A DNA stretch of 64,000 bases from an uncultured Luminiphilus sp. (GCA_943787485.1 CALSMP010000008.1:1-64000), one strand, 5' to 3'. Positions 53,222-64,000 are shown, numbered from the stretch's first letter. Made by a program: numbers and translations. The notes: generated by a model not told the origin, from the sequence alone.

Positions 53222-53871
53222 TTGGATTCCTCACTGTGTTGCGCAAGCCAACGCTGGTTAAAGTCGGCGGCGGCGGCTGGTAGCCCGGCCTCTGACGGTA
53301 TCGCATCGTTATTATCTCGGCATGCCTGCACATAGGCATCAAGCACCACGCCATGGCGCGGCGCCACTTCCTCCGGTTTAAGCGGATCACCACACTCTGA
53401 GCACGTCACCCTAGGCGCGGTCAACTTACCGCACCGTGTGTGCCAGTATACCGTTGGCGCGCCTTCCTGACCGGCGAGCCACTCGTCACCCCAGTGGCTT
53501 AACGTCAGCAGAACGGGGTATAACCCCAATCCTTTCCTGGTCAATCGGTACTCGTAGCGAACCGGTCTGTCCGTATAGGGCACTTTGATCATGACCCCGG
53601 CATCAACCAAGCCATTCAAACGCTCGGTTAATCGATGTCGGGTAACGCCAAGATTGCGGTGAAAATCGTCAAATCGGCGAGTGCCCTTGAACGCGTCACG
53701 AACAATAAGCAGAGTCCAGCGCTCCCCCACGACCGCTAACGCCCTGGCGACCGAGCAAACCTGTTCGTCAATGTTATCCCACTTCACAAGCACTCCTGCC
53801 TGTTGTTCCCAAGGGGTCGCCCCCATTGAAGCATATTCGGCGTACCGTCCGCCAAAATTGCAAATTTTCAC
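53218..53871 (-). CDS. HxlR-family transcriptional regulator (start may lie downstream of 53871)
   Basis: VGERWTLLIVRDAFKGTRRFDDFHRNLGVTRHRLTERLNGLVDAGV winged-helix pattern. Confidence 0.88.
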   Translation of the reverse strand: MKICNFGGRYAEYASMGATPWEQQAGVLVKWDNIDEQVCSVARALAVVGERWTLLIVRDAFKGTRRFDDFHRNLGVTRHRLTERLNGLVDAGVMIKVPYTDRPVRYEYRLTRKGLGLYPVLLTLSHWGDEWLAGQEGAPTVYWHTRCGKLTAPRVTCSECGDPLKPEEVAPRHGVVLDAYVQACRDNNDAIPSEAGLPAAAADFNQRWLAQHSEESK

Positions 53872-54059
53872 GCCTATTCGTCAAATTTTCATTGACTTGA
53901 CTGCGCCAGTGAGGATCATATGCACTGTTGAAATTCAGCATCAAGGCCTGCCTGTAAGGCTGGGATCACCCCGACCGGAACGCTTATCGGGCGATCAGCT
54001 TAATGCGCGGATTCAGTAAAAGATGGAAAAAACATACAAAATTAAGGGGGCCTTTTCCC

Positions 54060-57000
54060 ATGGCACTTATCAATAGATCGACCTCTTTACGCTGGGCGGT
54101 TCAAGCCGCACTGCTGGGCCTTGTTGTGACGGCACAAGCCCAAGACGAGGTGTTGGACAGCACCGCCGTTGAGGCCGCCGCTGAGACCAGCTCACCAGCG
54201 GCCGCAGAGGCCCCCGTCGAAGAAGTTATTGTCACAGGCTCACGCCTGAAGCGCGATACCTTCTCAAGTATCGCTCCGCTTCAAGTCATCACCACCGAGT
54301 TTTCAAAGGAAGTGGGCCTTATTGACGCTGCCGATATCCTCCAGGGATCCACGGCGTCTACTGGCCAACAGATTGACCTGACTTTCCAGGGCTTCGTTCT
54401 CGACAATGGACCCGCCGCCTCCACCGTTGACCTCCGTGGTCTGGGCGCCCAGCGAAACCTTATCCTGGTCAATGGCCGCCGGGTGTCACCCTCGGGCGTG
54501 GAAGGCGCCCCTGCTGCACCCAACCTGAACTTGTTACCCCGCTCCCTCGTAGAGCGCTATGACATTGTGCTGGACGGCGCATCGTCGGTGTACGGATCTG
54601 ACGCCATCGCGGGTGTCGTTAACGCGATTTTGCGCAAGGATTTCGATGGCTTTGAACTCGAGCTCTTTACCAACCAGCCCGAGCAGTCTGGCGGCGCCGA
54701 TACGACGGTATCTGCGGCGTGGGGTTTTAACACTGACCGCGGAGTTTTCGGTATTGGTGGCGAATATGTGGAAACCACCAAAGCGGCGCTTGGCGACCGG
54801 GATTGGACCGGCGACTGTACGAGCAACGTTGAGATCGACGAGAACGGTAGCATCAGAACCGAAGACCAATACTACGCGTCGATAGGCTACCCGTCCTACG
54901 GTAACTGCGCGTTCCAATCAGTCGCTGCACGGACCTTTATCCCATCTATCGATATGGGCTCTATTTACTACACCCCCGGTTACTCCAACGGTGGCTGGGG
55001 CAATTTCAGTGAGTCTGGCGATCCCTATACCGGTTTGGCTGCCGATGGTAACGGCGATGGCGTGGGTGATATCGATTTGCTGCAATACGATTTCAATGGC
55101 AAACCCGCAGCGCTCGACGCGGATTTGTTCCCCAAGACCACGCGCTACAACATCATGGCGTACGGGGAATACACCTTCGAAGGTGAAGCCAACATCACAC
55201 CCTACTTCGAAGCCAACTACTCCTACTTTGAAGCAGAATCGAAGAGTAGCGAGGGCCAACTGTTCCCAACAGTTCCCGCAAATAACCCCTTCAACCTGTG
55301 CAACCCCAATCAGCCCAACGGCGTGGACTGCGGCCTTGCCGCTGACGCGTATTTGGATAATCCCAGCATCGCGGCCAATTTTGCCAATTTCTATGGCCTC
55401 ACCCCCGCGGAATTTAGAGACTTCGGGATCGTCAATATCTACCCGGGAGCGCTCGGACCGGTATCCACTATCCCAATTGTATCGGTTCGGGGTGACCGTA
55501 ACCGTGTGGAGACTGAGCAAACTCAAATCCGCGTCGTCGGCGGTGTGCGGGGAGATATGCCGTTCCTGAATATCGGTACGCTGGATGACTGGTCTTTCGA
55601 TGCCTATTTCAGCTATTCGCTCTCTGAGGGCGAGTCACGCCGCTTCGGTGTCCGTGAAGACCGACTCGAGTACGCGCTGGGATACTACAGCTCAACGAGC
55701 ACCCCTTGCGAGAATGATCTTGGCGTAGAACTCCGCGCTGACGCCAGCGCGGGCTGCGTTCCCGTCAACATGTATGCTCCTTCGCTTTATCCCGTTGGCG
55801 AAGTCGTGGGCGATTTCGGCTCGCAGGCCGAGCGAGATTACCTCTTTGATACCCGAAATTTTGATACCGAGTACGAGCAAACCATCGTTTCCGCTTACGC
55901 AACGGGCGATCTATTCGACCTGCCCGCTGGTAGCGTCGCCTTGGGCCTCGGCGTAGAGTTTCGCCGAGATGAAATTAACTCGATCCCCGATGCTATCGCT
56001 GAGCAGGGACTGTTCTGGGGCTTCTTCTCCGACAAGGGAGCCAAAGGCTCTCGCGACGTAAACGAATTCTTCGTTGAAGCAGAGATTCCCTTGCTGGCTA
56101 ATCTGCCCTTGGCACGAGAACTCAACGTCAACCTGTCAGCGCGTTTCACTGATGACGAGTACTACGGAGACAATACCACTGAGTCGATAAAAGTGGGGTG
56201 GCGTCCGGCGGATTCACTGCTCATCAGGGGAACCTGGGGTACCGCTTTCCGAGCACCTAACCTGCGCGAACTGTTCCTCGGCGGCTCCACCGGATTCCTG
56301 AATGTGGGTGACCCTTGTTATGTCCCCGAAACGGCGATCGACAACCTGACGGGAGAATACAATCCCGCTAACGATAAACGCGATCAATTGATCCTGGATA
56401 ACTGCCGTGCAACCGGTGTTGATCCGACACTGGCCAATAACGGCGGCTTCAACACCTACAGCGTGGAAGTACAGCAAGGCGGGTCGCTGGAGCTGGATCC
56501 CGAGGAATCCGATTCCTGGACCATTGGCTTTTCCTATGAGCAGGACTTCAGCAACAAGTTTGATCTCTCCTTTGGTATGACGTTCTCTGAAATTGAGATT
56601 ACCAATACGGTGATCGAACCCAGCACCGGCTTTATCATTGGCGACTGCTACACCGATGAAGCGGGTACCGGTGCCAGCGTTTTCTGTAGCCGCATTACGC
56701 GAGACTTCAGTGACCCCACCGATCCCCAAATCATCTTCATGGACCTAGGCTTCATCAACCGCGATAAAGAAACTTACCGCGGCATTGATTACAACCTGTT
56801 CTTTGCAGATCAGATCAACATCGGCGTGCCTATTGATTTGAGCCTGAACCTGACCGCTACCAAGCTGGTGGAGCGCTCAACGCTATTTACCAATCCCGAT
56901 GGCAGCGTCGACCAAGAAGGTTATAAAGGTGAGTGGGGCTTCCCCGAGTGGCGAGCCCAAGCGGCGCTTCGTCTTGAGTGGGACCGCTGGGCGTTTACCT

Positions 57001-57344
57001 GGGAGACACGGTTCACCGACGACGTTGACACCGATCCAGACGCCGTGGACGACTTTGACTCAATCAATGGGTTTTCCGACACCTGTCTGGGCCCACCGGA
57101 TGACGTCCTCTGTCGCGACTACGCCAGAGCGGAAGATTACTTCCGGCACAGCACGTCGTTGTTCTACAGAGCTGACACGTGGAGTTTAGGCGCGGGTATC
57201 CGCAACGTCTTCAACGAAAAGCCACCGGTGGTTGATGGCTCGGAGGTACTCTCTTACAGCAACACGCCGATTGGCTACGGCTACGACCTCCAAGGTAGAG
57301 TCTTCTTCCTCGATGTCTCTTACCGATTCCGCGGTGGCAATTAA
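54060..57344 (+). CDS. TonB-dependent receptor
   Basis: EEVIVTGSRLKRDTFSSIAPLQVI, LRGLGAQRNLILVNGRRVSPSG, VYGSDAIAGVVNAILRKDF, terminal aromatic strand. Confidence 0.95.
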   Translation: MALINRSTSLRWAVQAALLGLVVTAQAQDEVLDSTAVEAAAETSSPAAAEAPVEEVIVTGSRLKRDTFSSIAPLQVITTEFSKEVGLIDAADILQGSTASTGQQIDLTFQGFVLDNGPAASTVDLRGLGAQRNLILVNGRRVSPSGVEGAPAAPNLNLLPRSLVERYDIVLDGASSVYGSDAIAGVVNAILRKDFDGFELELFTNQPEQSGGADTTVSAAWGFNTDRGVFGIGGEYVETTKAALGDRDWTGDCTSNVEIDENGSIRTEDQYYASIGYPSYGNCAFQSVAARTFIPSIDMGSIYYTPGYSNGGWGNFSESGDPYTGLAADGNGDGVGDIDLLQYDFNGKPAALDADLFPKTTRYNIMAYGEYTFEGEANITPYFEANYSYFEAESKSSEGQLFPTVPANNPFNLCNPNQPNGVDCGLAADAYLDNPSIAANFANFYGLTPAEFRDFGIVNIYPGALGPVSTIPIVSVRGDRNRVETEQTQIRVVGGVRGDMPFLNIGTLDDWSFDAYFSYSLSEGESRRFGVREDRLEYALGYYSSTSTPCENDLGVELRADASAGCVPVNMYAPSLYPVGEVVGDFGSQAERDYLFDTRNFDTEYEQTIVSAYATGDLFDLPAGSVALGLGVEFRRDEINSIPDAIAEQGLFWGFFSDKGAKGSRDVNEFFVEAEIPLLANLPLARELNVNLSARFTDDEYYGDNTTESIKVGWRPADSLLIRGTWGTAFRAPNLRELFLGGSTGFLNVGDPCYVPETAIDNLTGEYNPANDKRDQLILDNCRATGVDPTLANNGGFNTYSVEVQQGGSLELDPEESDSWTIGFSYEQDFSNKFDLSFGMTFSEIEITNTVIEPSTGFIIGDCYTDEAGTGASVFCSRITRDFSDPTDPQIIFMDLGFINRDKETYRGIDYNLFFADQINIGVPIDLSLNLTATKLVERSTLFTNPDGSVDQEGYKGEWGFPEWRAQAALRLEWDRWAFTWETRFTDDVDTDPDAVDDFDSINGFSDTCLGPPDDVLCRDYARAEDYFRHSTSLFYRADTWSLGAGIRNVFNEKPPVVDGSEVLSYSNTPIGYGYDLQGRVFFLDVSYRFRGGN

Positions 57345-57366
57345 GCCAAGCCCCACCGTACGACAG

Positions 57367-57398
57367 AAAAAAGGCGTGCCCAGCACGCCTTTTTTTTC
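57367..57398 (+). terminator. Rho-independent terminator after the TonB receptor
   Basis: AAAAAAGGCGTGC-CCA-GCACGCCTTTTTTTT. Confidence 0.9.
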
Positions 57399-57433
57399 TC
57401 TATAGTTAACGCTTGCTCGCCAGGACTTGTTCG

Positions 57434-59410
57434 ATGAGACTTTTTATAGCCCTTCTCCTTGTTACGCTTGTCAGTACACTGACATTTGCCGAGCCCTATC
57501 CCCTCGACTACTGGGCGCGACGATCTGCCATCAGTAACGTTGAGCTGTCCCCCACAGGGGACCATTTGGGCTTGCTAAAAATCCCTGCCCGCGGGGAAAA
57601 CCCTGTTATCGAGGTCTATGACACGAATGATCTGTCAGCAGAGCCCTTTCGCGTCAATGCCAACCCCATGGAAATCGTAAATTTTTCTTGGGTAGACGAT
57701 AACAACCTCGTGTTCAGAGCGCGCCAACAGGTGCGGGACAAAATAGATGGCTTTAACGAGGGGATTTACGAGAATCGAATCGCGCTCGTGGACGTCAAGA
57801 AAAAGGAGCTCGAGGCTTTCGATGAGCGTGACCCATTCATCGTCAGCGTGCTACCCGATAAGCCTGGGAAAATCCTAATCTCTTTTTCCGAGGGCGGCAA
57901 AGATGGTGTTGGGGCAAAAGTGCAGGCTGCGTTCAGGCCGAGAGCCTATTGGGAGTTCGATCTCAAGAGAGGCACAAAAAAGCTCCTGGTACGAGGCAAG
58001 ATTTCCCTCGGCAACATCGACTTTGATGAAGCGGGGAACCCTATTTTAGCCCGCGGCTTTGACCTTAATTCCGGTGAGTTCATTTGGTACTGGCGCGAAC
58101 CCGGAGAGGATGACTGGCTCGAATTTTATCGGCAGAGCGAGGATAGTTTCGAGGACTTTACAGTTTACGGCCCAGATCCCGAGGTGCCCGGCAACTTCAT
58201 CGTCAGCGCCAACAATGGCGCAGATACAACCGGTCTATGGTCATTTAATGCTGCGACCAAAAAATTCCAGGAGCTGCTCTATCAGCGAAAGGACGTGGAT
58301 ATCTGTGGCGTGAAGTATCACAGCAACTCTTGGACTCATAGTGACGTCATTACAGGCGTAGGCTACTGCAAAGACAAAATACACGGTGAATTTTTCGATG
58401 CTGAGGAAGGAGCCCTGCACCGACAGCTGGAGCAACTGATACCCAACGCTCACTACGGCACTATCACCAGCCGCTCTCGGGATGGTAACTCCATGACCAT
58501 CCGCAATGTCGGGCCACGGGACCCAGGCACCCACTACCTTATCCACCAAGGCAAGCTACAACTCATCGGCGGCCAGCGGCCTTATTTTGAGCCCGCAGAA
58601 CTGGCGGACGTGCGCTACATCACCTATCCCGCGCGAGATGGCGAATCGATTCCGGGCTACCTCACGATACCCCATGGCAAACCGCCCTTCCCATTGGTGG
58701 TATTGCCCCATGGAGGCCCTTTTGTGAGAGAAACCATTCTCTTTGATGAGTGGGCTCAGTTGCTTGCCAACAACGGATATTTGGTGCTCCAACCCCAGTA
58801 CCGTGGCTCTCGAGGTTACGGCCAACGCTTTTATCAAATAGCCTTTAACGCGGGGGGACAAGGTGGCTATAAAATGCAGGATGATAAGGACGATGGCGTC
58901 GCCCATTTGATCAAGGAAGGCCTTACTGAGGCAGGTAACGTCGCGATGTTCGGCTGGTCCTATGGTGGCTATGCGGCCCTTGTCGCGGCCTCAAGAACGC
59001 CGCAAGCCTATCAATGTGTTATCGCCGGTGCCGCGGTAACCGACCCCGAGATGCAGGTTAACTATTACCGCTACCAGCTCAGAGGAGCTGGAAAGATAGA
59101 GCAGCTGGCTATGTGGGATGACAGTATCGCCCCGCTTGAAGAGGTCGACAAGGTCAACGTGCCCATCTTGCTTATTCATGGGGACGTGGATCAGCGCGTG
59201 CCCTTGGAGCATGCCGAGAAGTACCGTGACGCACTTGTTGATGCGGGCAAGCCACACACCTATCTGGAGCTCGAGGGCGCGGACCACTTCTCTAATACCC
59301 TGTTCTACCATCACAAGCTCGCACTTTACGAGGCCATGCTCGGGTATCTTTCTAATGAATGCGGCCTCAAAACCGGGGCTGCCGCGACGCTGGCGCAAAC
59401 CGACCCGTAA
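57434..59410 (+). CDS. S9 family (prolyl oligopeptidase-like) secreted peptidase
   Basis: Signal peptide; VVLPHGGPFVRETILFDEWAQLLANNGYLVLQPQYRGSRGYG, FGWSYGGYAAL, HGDVDQRVPLEHAE. Confidence 0.94.
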   Translation: MRLFIALLLVTLVSTLTFAEPYPLDYWARRSAISNVELSPTGDHLGLLKIPARGENPVIEVYDTNDLSAEPFRVNANPMEIVNFSWVDDNNLVFRARQQVRDKIDGFNEGIYENRIALVDVKKKELEAFDERDPFIVSVLPDKPGKILISFSEGGKDGVGAKVQAAFRPRAYWEFDLKRGTKKLLVRGKISLGNIDFDEAGNPILARGFDLNSGEFIWYWREPGEDDWLEFYRQSEDSFEDFTVYGPDPEVPGNFIVSANNGADTTGLWSFNAATKKFQELLYQRKDVDICGVKYHSNSWTHSDVITGVGYCKDKIHGEFFDAEEGALHRQLEQLIPNAHYGTITSRSRDGNSMTIRNVGPRDPGTHYLIHQGKLQLIGGQRPYFEPAELADVRYITYPARDGESIPGYLTIPHGKPPFPLVVLPHGGPFVRETILFDEWAQLLANNGYLVLQPQYRGSRGYGQRFYQIAFNAGGQGGYKMQDDKDDGVAHLIKEGLTEAGNVAMFGWSYGGYAALVAASRTPQAYQCVIAGAAVTDPEMQVNYYRYQLRGAGKIEQLAMWDDSIAPLEEVDKVNVPILLIHGDVDQRVPLEHAEKYRDALVDAGKPHTYLELEGADHFSNTLFYHHKLALYEAMLGYLSNECGLKTGAAATLAQTDP

Positions 59411-59508
59411 GGTCTCCAGGAGCGACTCGCAACATCAAGTCCAAAGCGGACAACCTACTGCTAGGGCGACATACCACCGAGTTGGCCAGCACGCGCCGTC
59501 TCCAGCCA

Positions 59509-59538
59509 TAAAAAAACCCCGGGGCGTTGCCACCGGGG
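59509..59538 (-). terminator. Rho-independent terminator after aceA
   Basis: Minus strand AGCCCCGG-TGGCAACG-CCCCGGGGTTTTTTT. Confidence 0.75.
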
Positions 59539-59557
59539 CTCTTGACGGTTTCAGAGA

Positions 59558-61156
59558 TCAACCAAACTGATTCATCGTGTTGTCGTCGCCGGCCGCTTTG
59601 AGCGCCGCTTCCCCCGAGAAGTACTCTTTATGGTCATCGCCCATATCCGAGCCCGCCATATTCTGGTGCTTGACGCAGGCGATGCCTTGACGGATTTCTT
59701 TGCGCTGAACGCCTGCAACATAGCCGAGCATGGCAGCGTCACCAAAGTATTCTTTGGCCAGATTATCGGTGGAGAGCGCAGCCGTATGGTAAGTCGGCAA
59801 GGTGATCAGGTGGTGGAAAATACCCGCCTCTCTGGCCGCGTCGGCTTGGAAAGACTGGATCCGACGATCCGCCTCGAGTGCTATTTGACTGTTATCGTAT
59901 GACGCATCCATCAGGTTCGCGCGGTCATAGTCAGATACATCCTGCCCCGCCTCAGACCAAGCGTCGAACACCTGCTGGCGGAAGCTCAACGTCCAGTTAA
60001 ATGAGGGACTGTTGTTGTAAACCAACTTCGCTGAGGGCACCGCCTCGCGAATCCGGTTAACCATACTCGCTATTTGACCTACGTGAGGCTTTTCAGTTTC
60101 TATCCAAAGTAGATCCGCCCCATTCTGCAACGATGTGATGCAGTCTAGTACAACGCGATCTTCACCCGAGCCTTTCTTGAACTGGAACAGGCCTGAGGGG
60201 AGCCGAGCGGGCTTGAGCAGTTTGCCGTTCGCCTTAACGACGACATCTCCATTGGCAATATCCTGTGCGCTTTCGATGTACTCGCCATCGAGAAAACTGT
60301 TGTACTTGTCACCCAGATCTCCGGGCTCGTTGGTCACAGCAATTTGCTTGGTGAGACCAGCACCCAGGGAGTCGGTCCGCGCGACGATAACGCCGTTGTC
60401 CACGCCCAACTCGAGGAAGGCATAGCGAATTGCTCTGATTTTGGCGAGGAAGTCTGCGTGGGGCACGGTAACCTTACCGTCTTGATGGCCGCACTGCTTC
60501 TCGTCGGACACCTGATTCTCGATCTGGATGGCACAGGCCCCCGCCTCGATCATCTTCTTGGCCAGCAAGTATGTTGCCTCTGCGTTGCCAAACCCAGCAT
60601 CAATGTCGGCAATGATCGGCACCACATGGGTCTGAAATTGATCAATGTGCTTGGTAAGGCTTTGCACTTCGACCTCGTTCCCGGCCTTTTTCGCCGCGTC
60701 CAACTGGCGGAACAGGCCGCCAAGTTCGCGAGCGTCAGCCTGTCGAAGAAAGGTGTAAAGTTCCTCGATGAGCCCAGGCACCGAGGTCTTCTCGTGCATC
60801 GACTGGTCGGGCAGCGGGCCGAAATCCGAGCGAAGTGCCGCTATCATCCAGCCGGATAGGTACAGATACTTTTTATCGGTGGTTCCGAAATGCTTCTTGA
60901 TTGAAATCAGCTTCTGCTGACCTATAAAACCATGCCAGCATCCCAATGACTGGGTATAACTGGCGGTGTCGGCATCGTAGGCTGCCATATCGGCCCGCAT
61001 CAGATCAGCGGTGTAGCGCGCGATGTCGAGCCCGGTCTGAAAACGATTTTGTAATTTCATGCGGGCGGCATACTCGGGACTGATGTCAGCCCAAGCCGCG
61101 CCCTGTTTTGCCACAACGTCGTCTAAGGCCGTGATGGTATCGAGATAGAGTCCCAT
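59558..61156 (-). CDS. aceA: Isocitrate lyase (long form, 532 aa)
   Basis: QNRFQTGLDIARYTADLMRADMA, SDEKQCGHQDGKVTVPHADFLAKI, VYNNSPSFNWTLSF. Confidence 0.95.
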   Translation of the reverse strand: MGLYLDTITALDDVVAKQGAAWADISPEYAARMKLQNRFQTGLDIARYTADLMRADMAAYDADTASYTQSLGCWHGFIGQQKLISIKKHFGTTDKKYLYLSGWMIAALRSDFGPLPDQSMHEKTSVPGLIEELYTFLRQADARELGGLFRQLDAAKKAGNEVEVQSLTKHIDQFQTHVVPIIADIDAGFGNAEATYLLAKKMIEAGACAIQIENQVSDEKQCGHQDGKVTVPHADFLAKIRAIRYAFLELGVDNGVIVARTDSLGAGLTKQIAVTNEPGDLGDKYNSFLDGEYIESAQDIANGDVVVKANGKLLKPARLPSGLFQFKKGSGEDRVVLDCITSLQNGADLLWIETEKPHVGQIASMVNRIREAVPSAKLVYNNSPSFNWTLSFRQQVFDAWSEAGQDVSDYDRANLMDASYDNSQIALEADRRIQSFQADAAREAGIFHHLITLPTYHTAALSTDNLAKEYFGDAAMLGYVAGVQRKEIRQGIACVKHQNMAGSDMGDDHKEYFSGEAALKAAGDDNTMNQFG

Positions 61157-61280
61157 GGTGATTCCTCATGTAAATAAGCGTAGCGGCCGAGGCCGTGTCT
61201 AAACAGGCGGCAGTCTACGGAATTCGGTGGTATTTTTAAAATAAATAGGTAGTATTACAGCCATTCACAAGGAGAATGAC

Positions 61281-62699
61281 TCAGCGCCGCTTTTTATGAC
61301 TCTTCTTCTTTTCGGCTTTTTTAATGTGGGAGACGAGGCGTCGTCGGCGCTGAACTTGACGCTGAGTCAACTTATTGCGCTTGCCCGCGTAGGGATTCTC
61401 CCCCGTCTTCAGCTGGATACGAATCGGCGTTCCATGGAGCTGCAGCACTCGACGAAAGGTCTTCTCCAAATAACGTGCATAACTCGCGGGCAGGGCCTCG
61501 GTTTGAGTACCGTGTATCACCACGATAGGCGGATTCTGCCCTCCTGCGTGGGCATACCGAAGCTTGATCCGGCGCCCATTTGCCAGCGGTGGTGGGTGAG
61601 ACGCCACCGCATCTTCCAAAATGCGGGTTAATTTATTGGTGCTCAGCGTCATGGTCGCTGATCGATGGGCCTGATGAACCGAGTCGTACAGATGACCCAC
61701 CCCGGTACCATGAAGGGCGGAAATAAAATGAATATCCGCGTAATCAACAAACTGTAATCGCCGATTCAGCTCGGTTTTGATCCAGTCGCGCTCGTCCGCG
61801 TCAATGCCGTCCCACTTGTTGAGCGCAACAACCAAGCCCCGACCTGCGTCGATACACTGGCCAAGCAAATGGAGGTCCTGCTCGACAATACCTTCGTGGG
61901 CATCCATCAAAAGTATCGTGACATGGGCATCAGCAATCGCCTTCAGGGTTTTGACGATAGAAAATTTCTCCACCGACTCGCGTACATTTTTACGACGCCG
62001 CACCCCGGCAGTATCGATGAGCGTATAGGCCTGCCCGCGCCGCTCATAGTCGATGTAGATACTGTCACGGGTCGTTCCCGGTTGGTCGAAAACAACCACC
62101 CGGTCCTCGCCAAGCAATCGATTGACGAGGGTTGACTTGCCTACATTAGGCCGCCCAATCACCGCAATACGGATCGCACCGTCTGCTTCGGGTGCTGTCG
62201 CCTCCTCGATGGGCAGTGGCGCCAGTACCTCGCTGATAAGACGCTGGACACCCCGGTTGTGAGAGGCAGCAATAGTGTGGAGATCACCGATCCCAAGTCG
62301 ATAAAAATCGCTGGCGGCGACGTCTTCCCCCACGCCATCGATCTTATTGACCACCAAATGAAACGACTTCTCTTTCTGGCGCAGCGCCTTGACCAGAGCC
62401 TCATCCCCCGGATGAAGGCCTTCCCGTCCGTCCACCATCAACAGAACCACGTCGGCTTCGTCGATAGCCACCATCGACTGCCCGGCCATTGCCGCGTCGA
62501 TACCGAATTCATTGCCCGAAATACCGCCAGTGTCGATCACGATATAAGGGATATCACCCAGCTTGCCATCGCCGTACTTTCGATCGCGGGTTAAGCCGGA
62601 AAGATTCGCCACCAAAGCATCGCGCGAGCGGGTAAGCTGATTAAACAGCGTGGACTTGCCGACATTGGGTCGTCCTACCAAGGCGATGACGGGCGGCAT
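61281..62699 (-). CDS. der: Ribosome-associated GTPase Der (EngA)
   Basis: Two G domains [14 protein letters not shown] and [19 protein letters not shown]-terminal basic tail. Confidence 0.97.
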   Translation of the reverse strand: MPPVIALVGRPNVGKSTLFNQLTRSRDALVANLSGLTRDRKYGDGKLGDIPYIVIDTGGISGNEFGIDAAMAGQSMVAIDEADVVLLMVDGREGLHPGDEALVKALRQKEKSFHLVVNKIDGVGEDVAASDFYRLGIGDLHTIAASHNRGVQRLISEVLAPLPIEEATAPEADGAIRIAVIGRPNVGKSTLVNRLLGEDRVVVFDQPGTTRDSIYIDYERRGQAYTLIDTAGVRRRKNVRESVEKFSIVKTLKAIADAHVTILLMDAHEGIVEQDLHLLGQCIDAGRGLVVALNKWDGIDADERDWIKTELNRRLQFVDYADIHFISALHGTGVGHLYDSVHQAHRSATMTLSTNKLTRILEDAVASHPPPLANGRRIKLRYAHAGGQNPPIVVIHGTQTEALPASYARYLEKTFRRVLQLHGTPIRIQLKTGENPYAGKRNKLTQRQVQRRRRLVSHIKKAEKKKSHKKRR

Positions 62700-62702
62700 A
62701 AT

Positions 62703-63881
62703 TCAGTCTTTGGGTGCGATAGTGTAAGCGGCGAGCTTGCCACCATTTCCGTAGACGTAGAGGGTATTGCCGCTGGCAATCATATCGGCGCGTGCTCCGT
62801 CGCCATCAGCGCGCGTGCGCCCCAATATTTCACCGTCGACCTGGGAGAGGATGTGCAGATAGCCTTCGAAGTCCACCACCGCCAGATAACTCGACACAGG
62901 CGTCGGGCGCGATAAACCCCGATATCCCAACTCAATATTTTGCCACCGAATGCCCTGCCCGTTGCGCAGGAAAGCGGAAATCGTGCCGTCTTGGTCAGCG
63001 GTGTAGACGTTGCCGAAACCAACACTGACGCCAGACACTGAGGACACGTTGCGCTGCCAGATTTTGCGACCCGTTCGCGGATCAACCGCCGCAACCCGGC
63101 CCTGATAGCTCGCCACGTACAGCTCAGCACCCTGCAACATCATAGAGCCGTCAATATCCACGATCCGCTCGATCTCTGAACGACCCTGGGGTATTGCGAT
63201 GCGCGCCTCCCAGGCAACATTACCGCTGTTCTGATCTATCGCCAAGGCCTTGCCATCGGCGAATCCGGCAATCACCAATTGCCCGAGAATAATAGGAGTC
63301 GAGGTGCCGCGGAGGGTCAACACCGGGACGTCACTCAAATGGGCCCAGCGTCGCTCGCCCGTCTCGTAGTCGAAGGCGATCAGCTTGCCATCATAAGTCT
63401 GCGCCGCGACCAGATCGCCGTTACCTTGAGGCGCAGAAAGTACCTCCCCGCTCACTGACGCGCGCCAAAGCTCCGAGCCATTAGCTGCGTCGAGGCGCAA
63501 AACGAGACCGTTAGCAGCCCCCACGAACAGCGAGCCATCGTAAAAACCGACTCCCCCCGAGAGCGGCAAATCAAGATTCGTTTTCCACTGCACTTTCCCC
63601 GTGCCGGCGTTTAGCGCGAGGACGTCGCCGTCAGCTGAGGCCACATAGAGCAGATCCCCAACCAATACGGGAGTAATTTTATACAAGCCGTCGCCCTGAC
63701 CATCGCCAATCGACTTTGACCACCGCTTGCTGAACTTAATTTGCTGTTGAATATCTTTCAGCTCGACCGGCGCGGTGGGGTCGTACTCCTCTTCCTCAAA
63801 CCAACCCGTAATGGTCTCGCAACCACTTAAAGCCGGCAGCGCAAGCATCACGACTATCAACGCCCATGCTCGAAATTTCAT
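62703..63881 (-). CDS. bamB: Outer membrane assembly lipoprotein BamB
   Basis: Lipobox LPALSGCETI; PQQ-like repeats; adjacent to der. Confidence 0.95.
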   Translation of the reverse strand: MKFRAWALIVVMLALPALSGCETITGWFEEEEYDPTAPVELKDIQQQIKFSKRWSKSIGDGQGDGLYKITPVLVGDLLYVASADGDVLALNAGTGKVQWKTNLDLPLSGGVGFYDGSLFVGAANGLVLRLDAANGSELWRASVSGEVLSAPQGNGDLVAAQTYDGKLIAFDYETGERRWAHLSDVPVLTLRGTSTPIILGQLVIAGFADGKALAIDQNSGNVAWEARIAIPQGRSEIERIVDIDGSMMLQGAELYVASYQGRVAAVDPRTGRKIWQRNVSSVSGVSVGFGNVYTADQDGTISAFLRNGQGIRWQNIELGYRGLSRPTPVSSYLAVVDFEGYLHILSQVDGEILGRTRADGDGARADMIASGNTLYVYGNGGKLAAYTIAPKD

Positions 63882-64000
63882 AAGGCCGCCTCTTCAGTAG
63901 CCGCCAGGCGGGCTCCTAAACTGTTAATTTTGATGTCGAGTATACCCGGCGGATTGCCCAGTGCCAGCAGCGCGGCGCGGGCCTCCAAATAGGCATCGAG
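63878..64000 (-). CDS. YfgM-like TPR protein, C-terminal fragment (continues beyond window)
   Basis: Minus-strand frame ...DAYLEARAALLALGNPPGILDIKINSLGARLAATEEAAL*; stop overlaps bamB ATG (ATGA); standard position upstream of bamB. Confidence 0.7.
   Translation of the reverse strand, partial: LDAYLEARAALLALGNPPGILDIKINSLGARLAATEEAAL

Noticed and set aside
54918-55526. 202-aa antisense ORF opposite the TonB receptor
   Set aside because: Shadow ORF of repetitive beta-barrel coding sequence.
59558-61156. Long isocitrate lyase as unusual
   Set aside because: Long-form AceA is widespread in marine gammaproteobacteria and pseudomonads.
1-64000. CRISPR arrays, prophage, transposons or integrons
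   Set aside because: No regularly spaced repeats, integrase/transposase motifs or att-like duplications found on reading; the single tRNA-Ala is not flanked by an integrase or tRNA fragment.

Overview
This 64 kb window reads as chromosomal sequence from a marine-type gammaproteobacterium. An OM60/NOR5-like origin is my inference from gene content, not shown by the sequence. Gene density is high and most content is housekeeping: thiolase 3' end, ribBX-type gene, trhO, gltX, an oligopeptide ABC transporter, dusA, tal, a PP2C/STAS partner-switching pair, mlaA, hrpA, fadD, mnmC, an M16C peptidase, DAHP synthase, a cobalamin riboswitch with btuB and cobO, two TonB-dependent receptors, aceA, der and bamB. 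I see one tRNA-Ala(GGC) and no rRNA, CRISPR array, integrase or transposase. The best candidate for something under-described is a two-gene unit at 38676-39631 (minus strand). It encodes a Sec-signal-bearing C39-type peptidase and a small Sec-signal-bearing protein. The small protein carries a near-canonical double-glycine leader motif (LDPVQLETLRGG) followed by a 38-residue hydrophobic tail. Other points: (i) divergent genes interrupted at homopolymers, including a C13 tract in a histidine kinase; (ii) an M16C peptidase gene with four +1 G/C frameshifts, plus one in mnmC nearby; (iii) a GspG-like pseudopilin domain carried by a lipoprotein; (iv) an uncharacterised membrane protein in the B12-riboswitch operon. 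No searches were run; all family assignments come from motif recognition.
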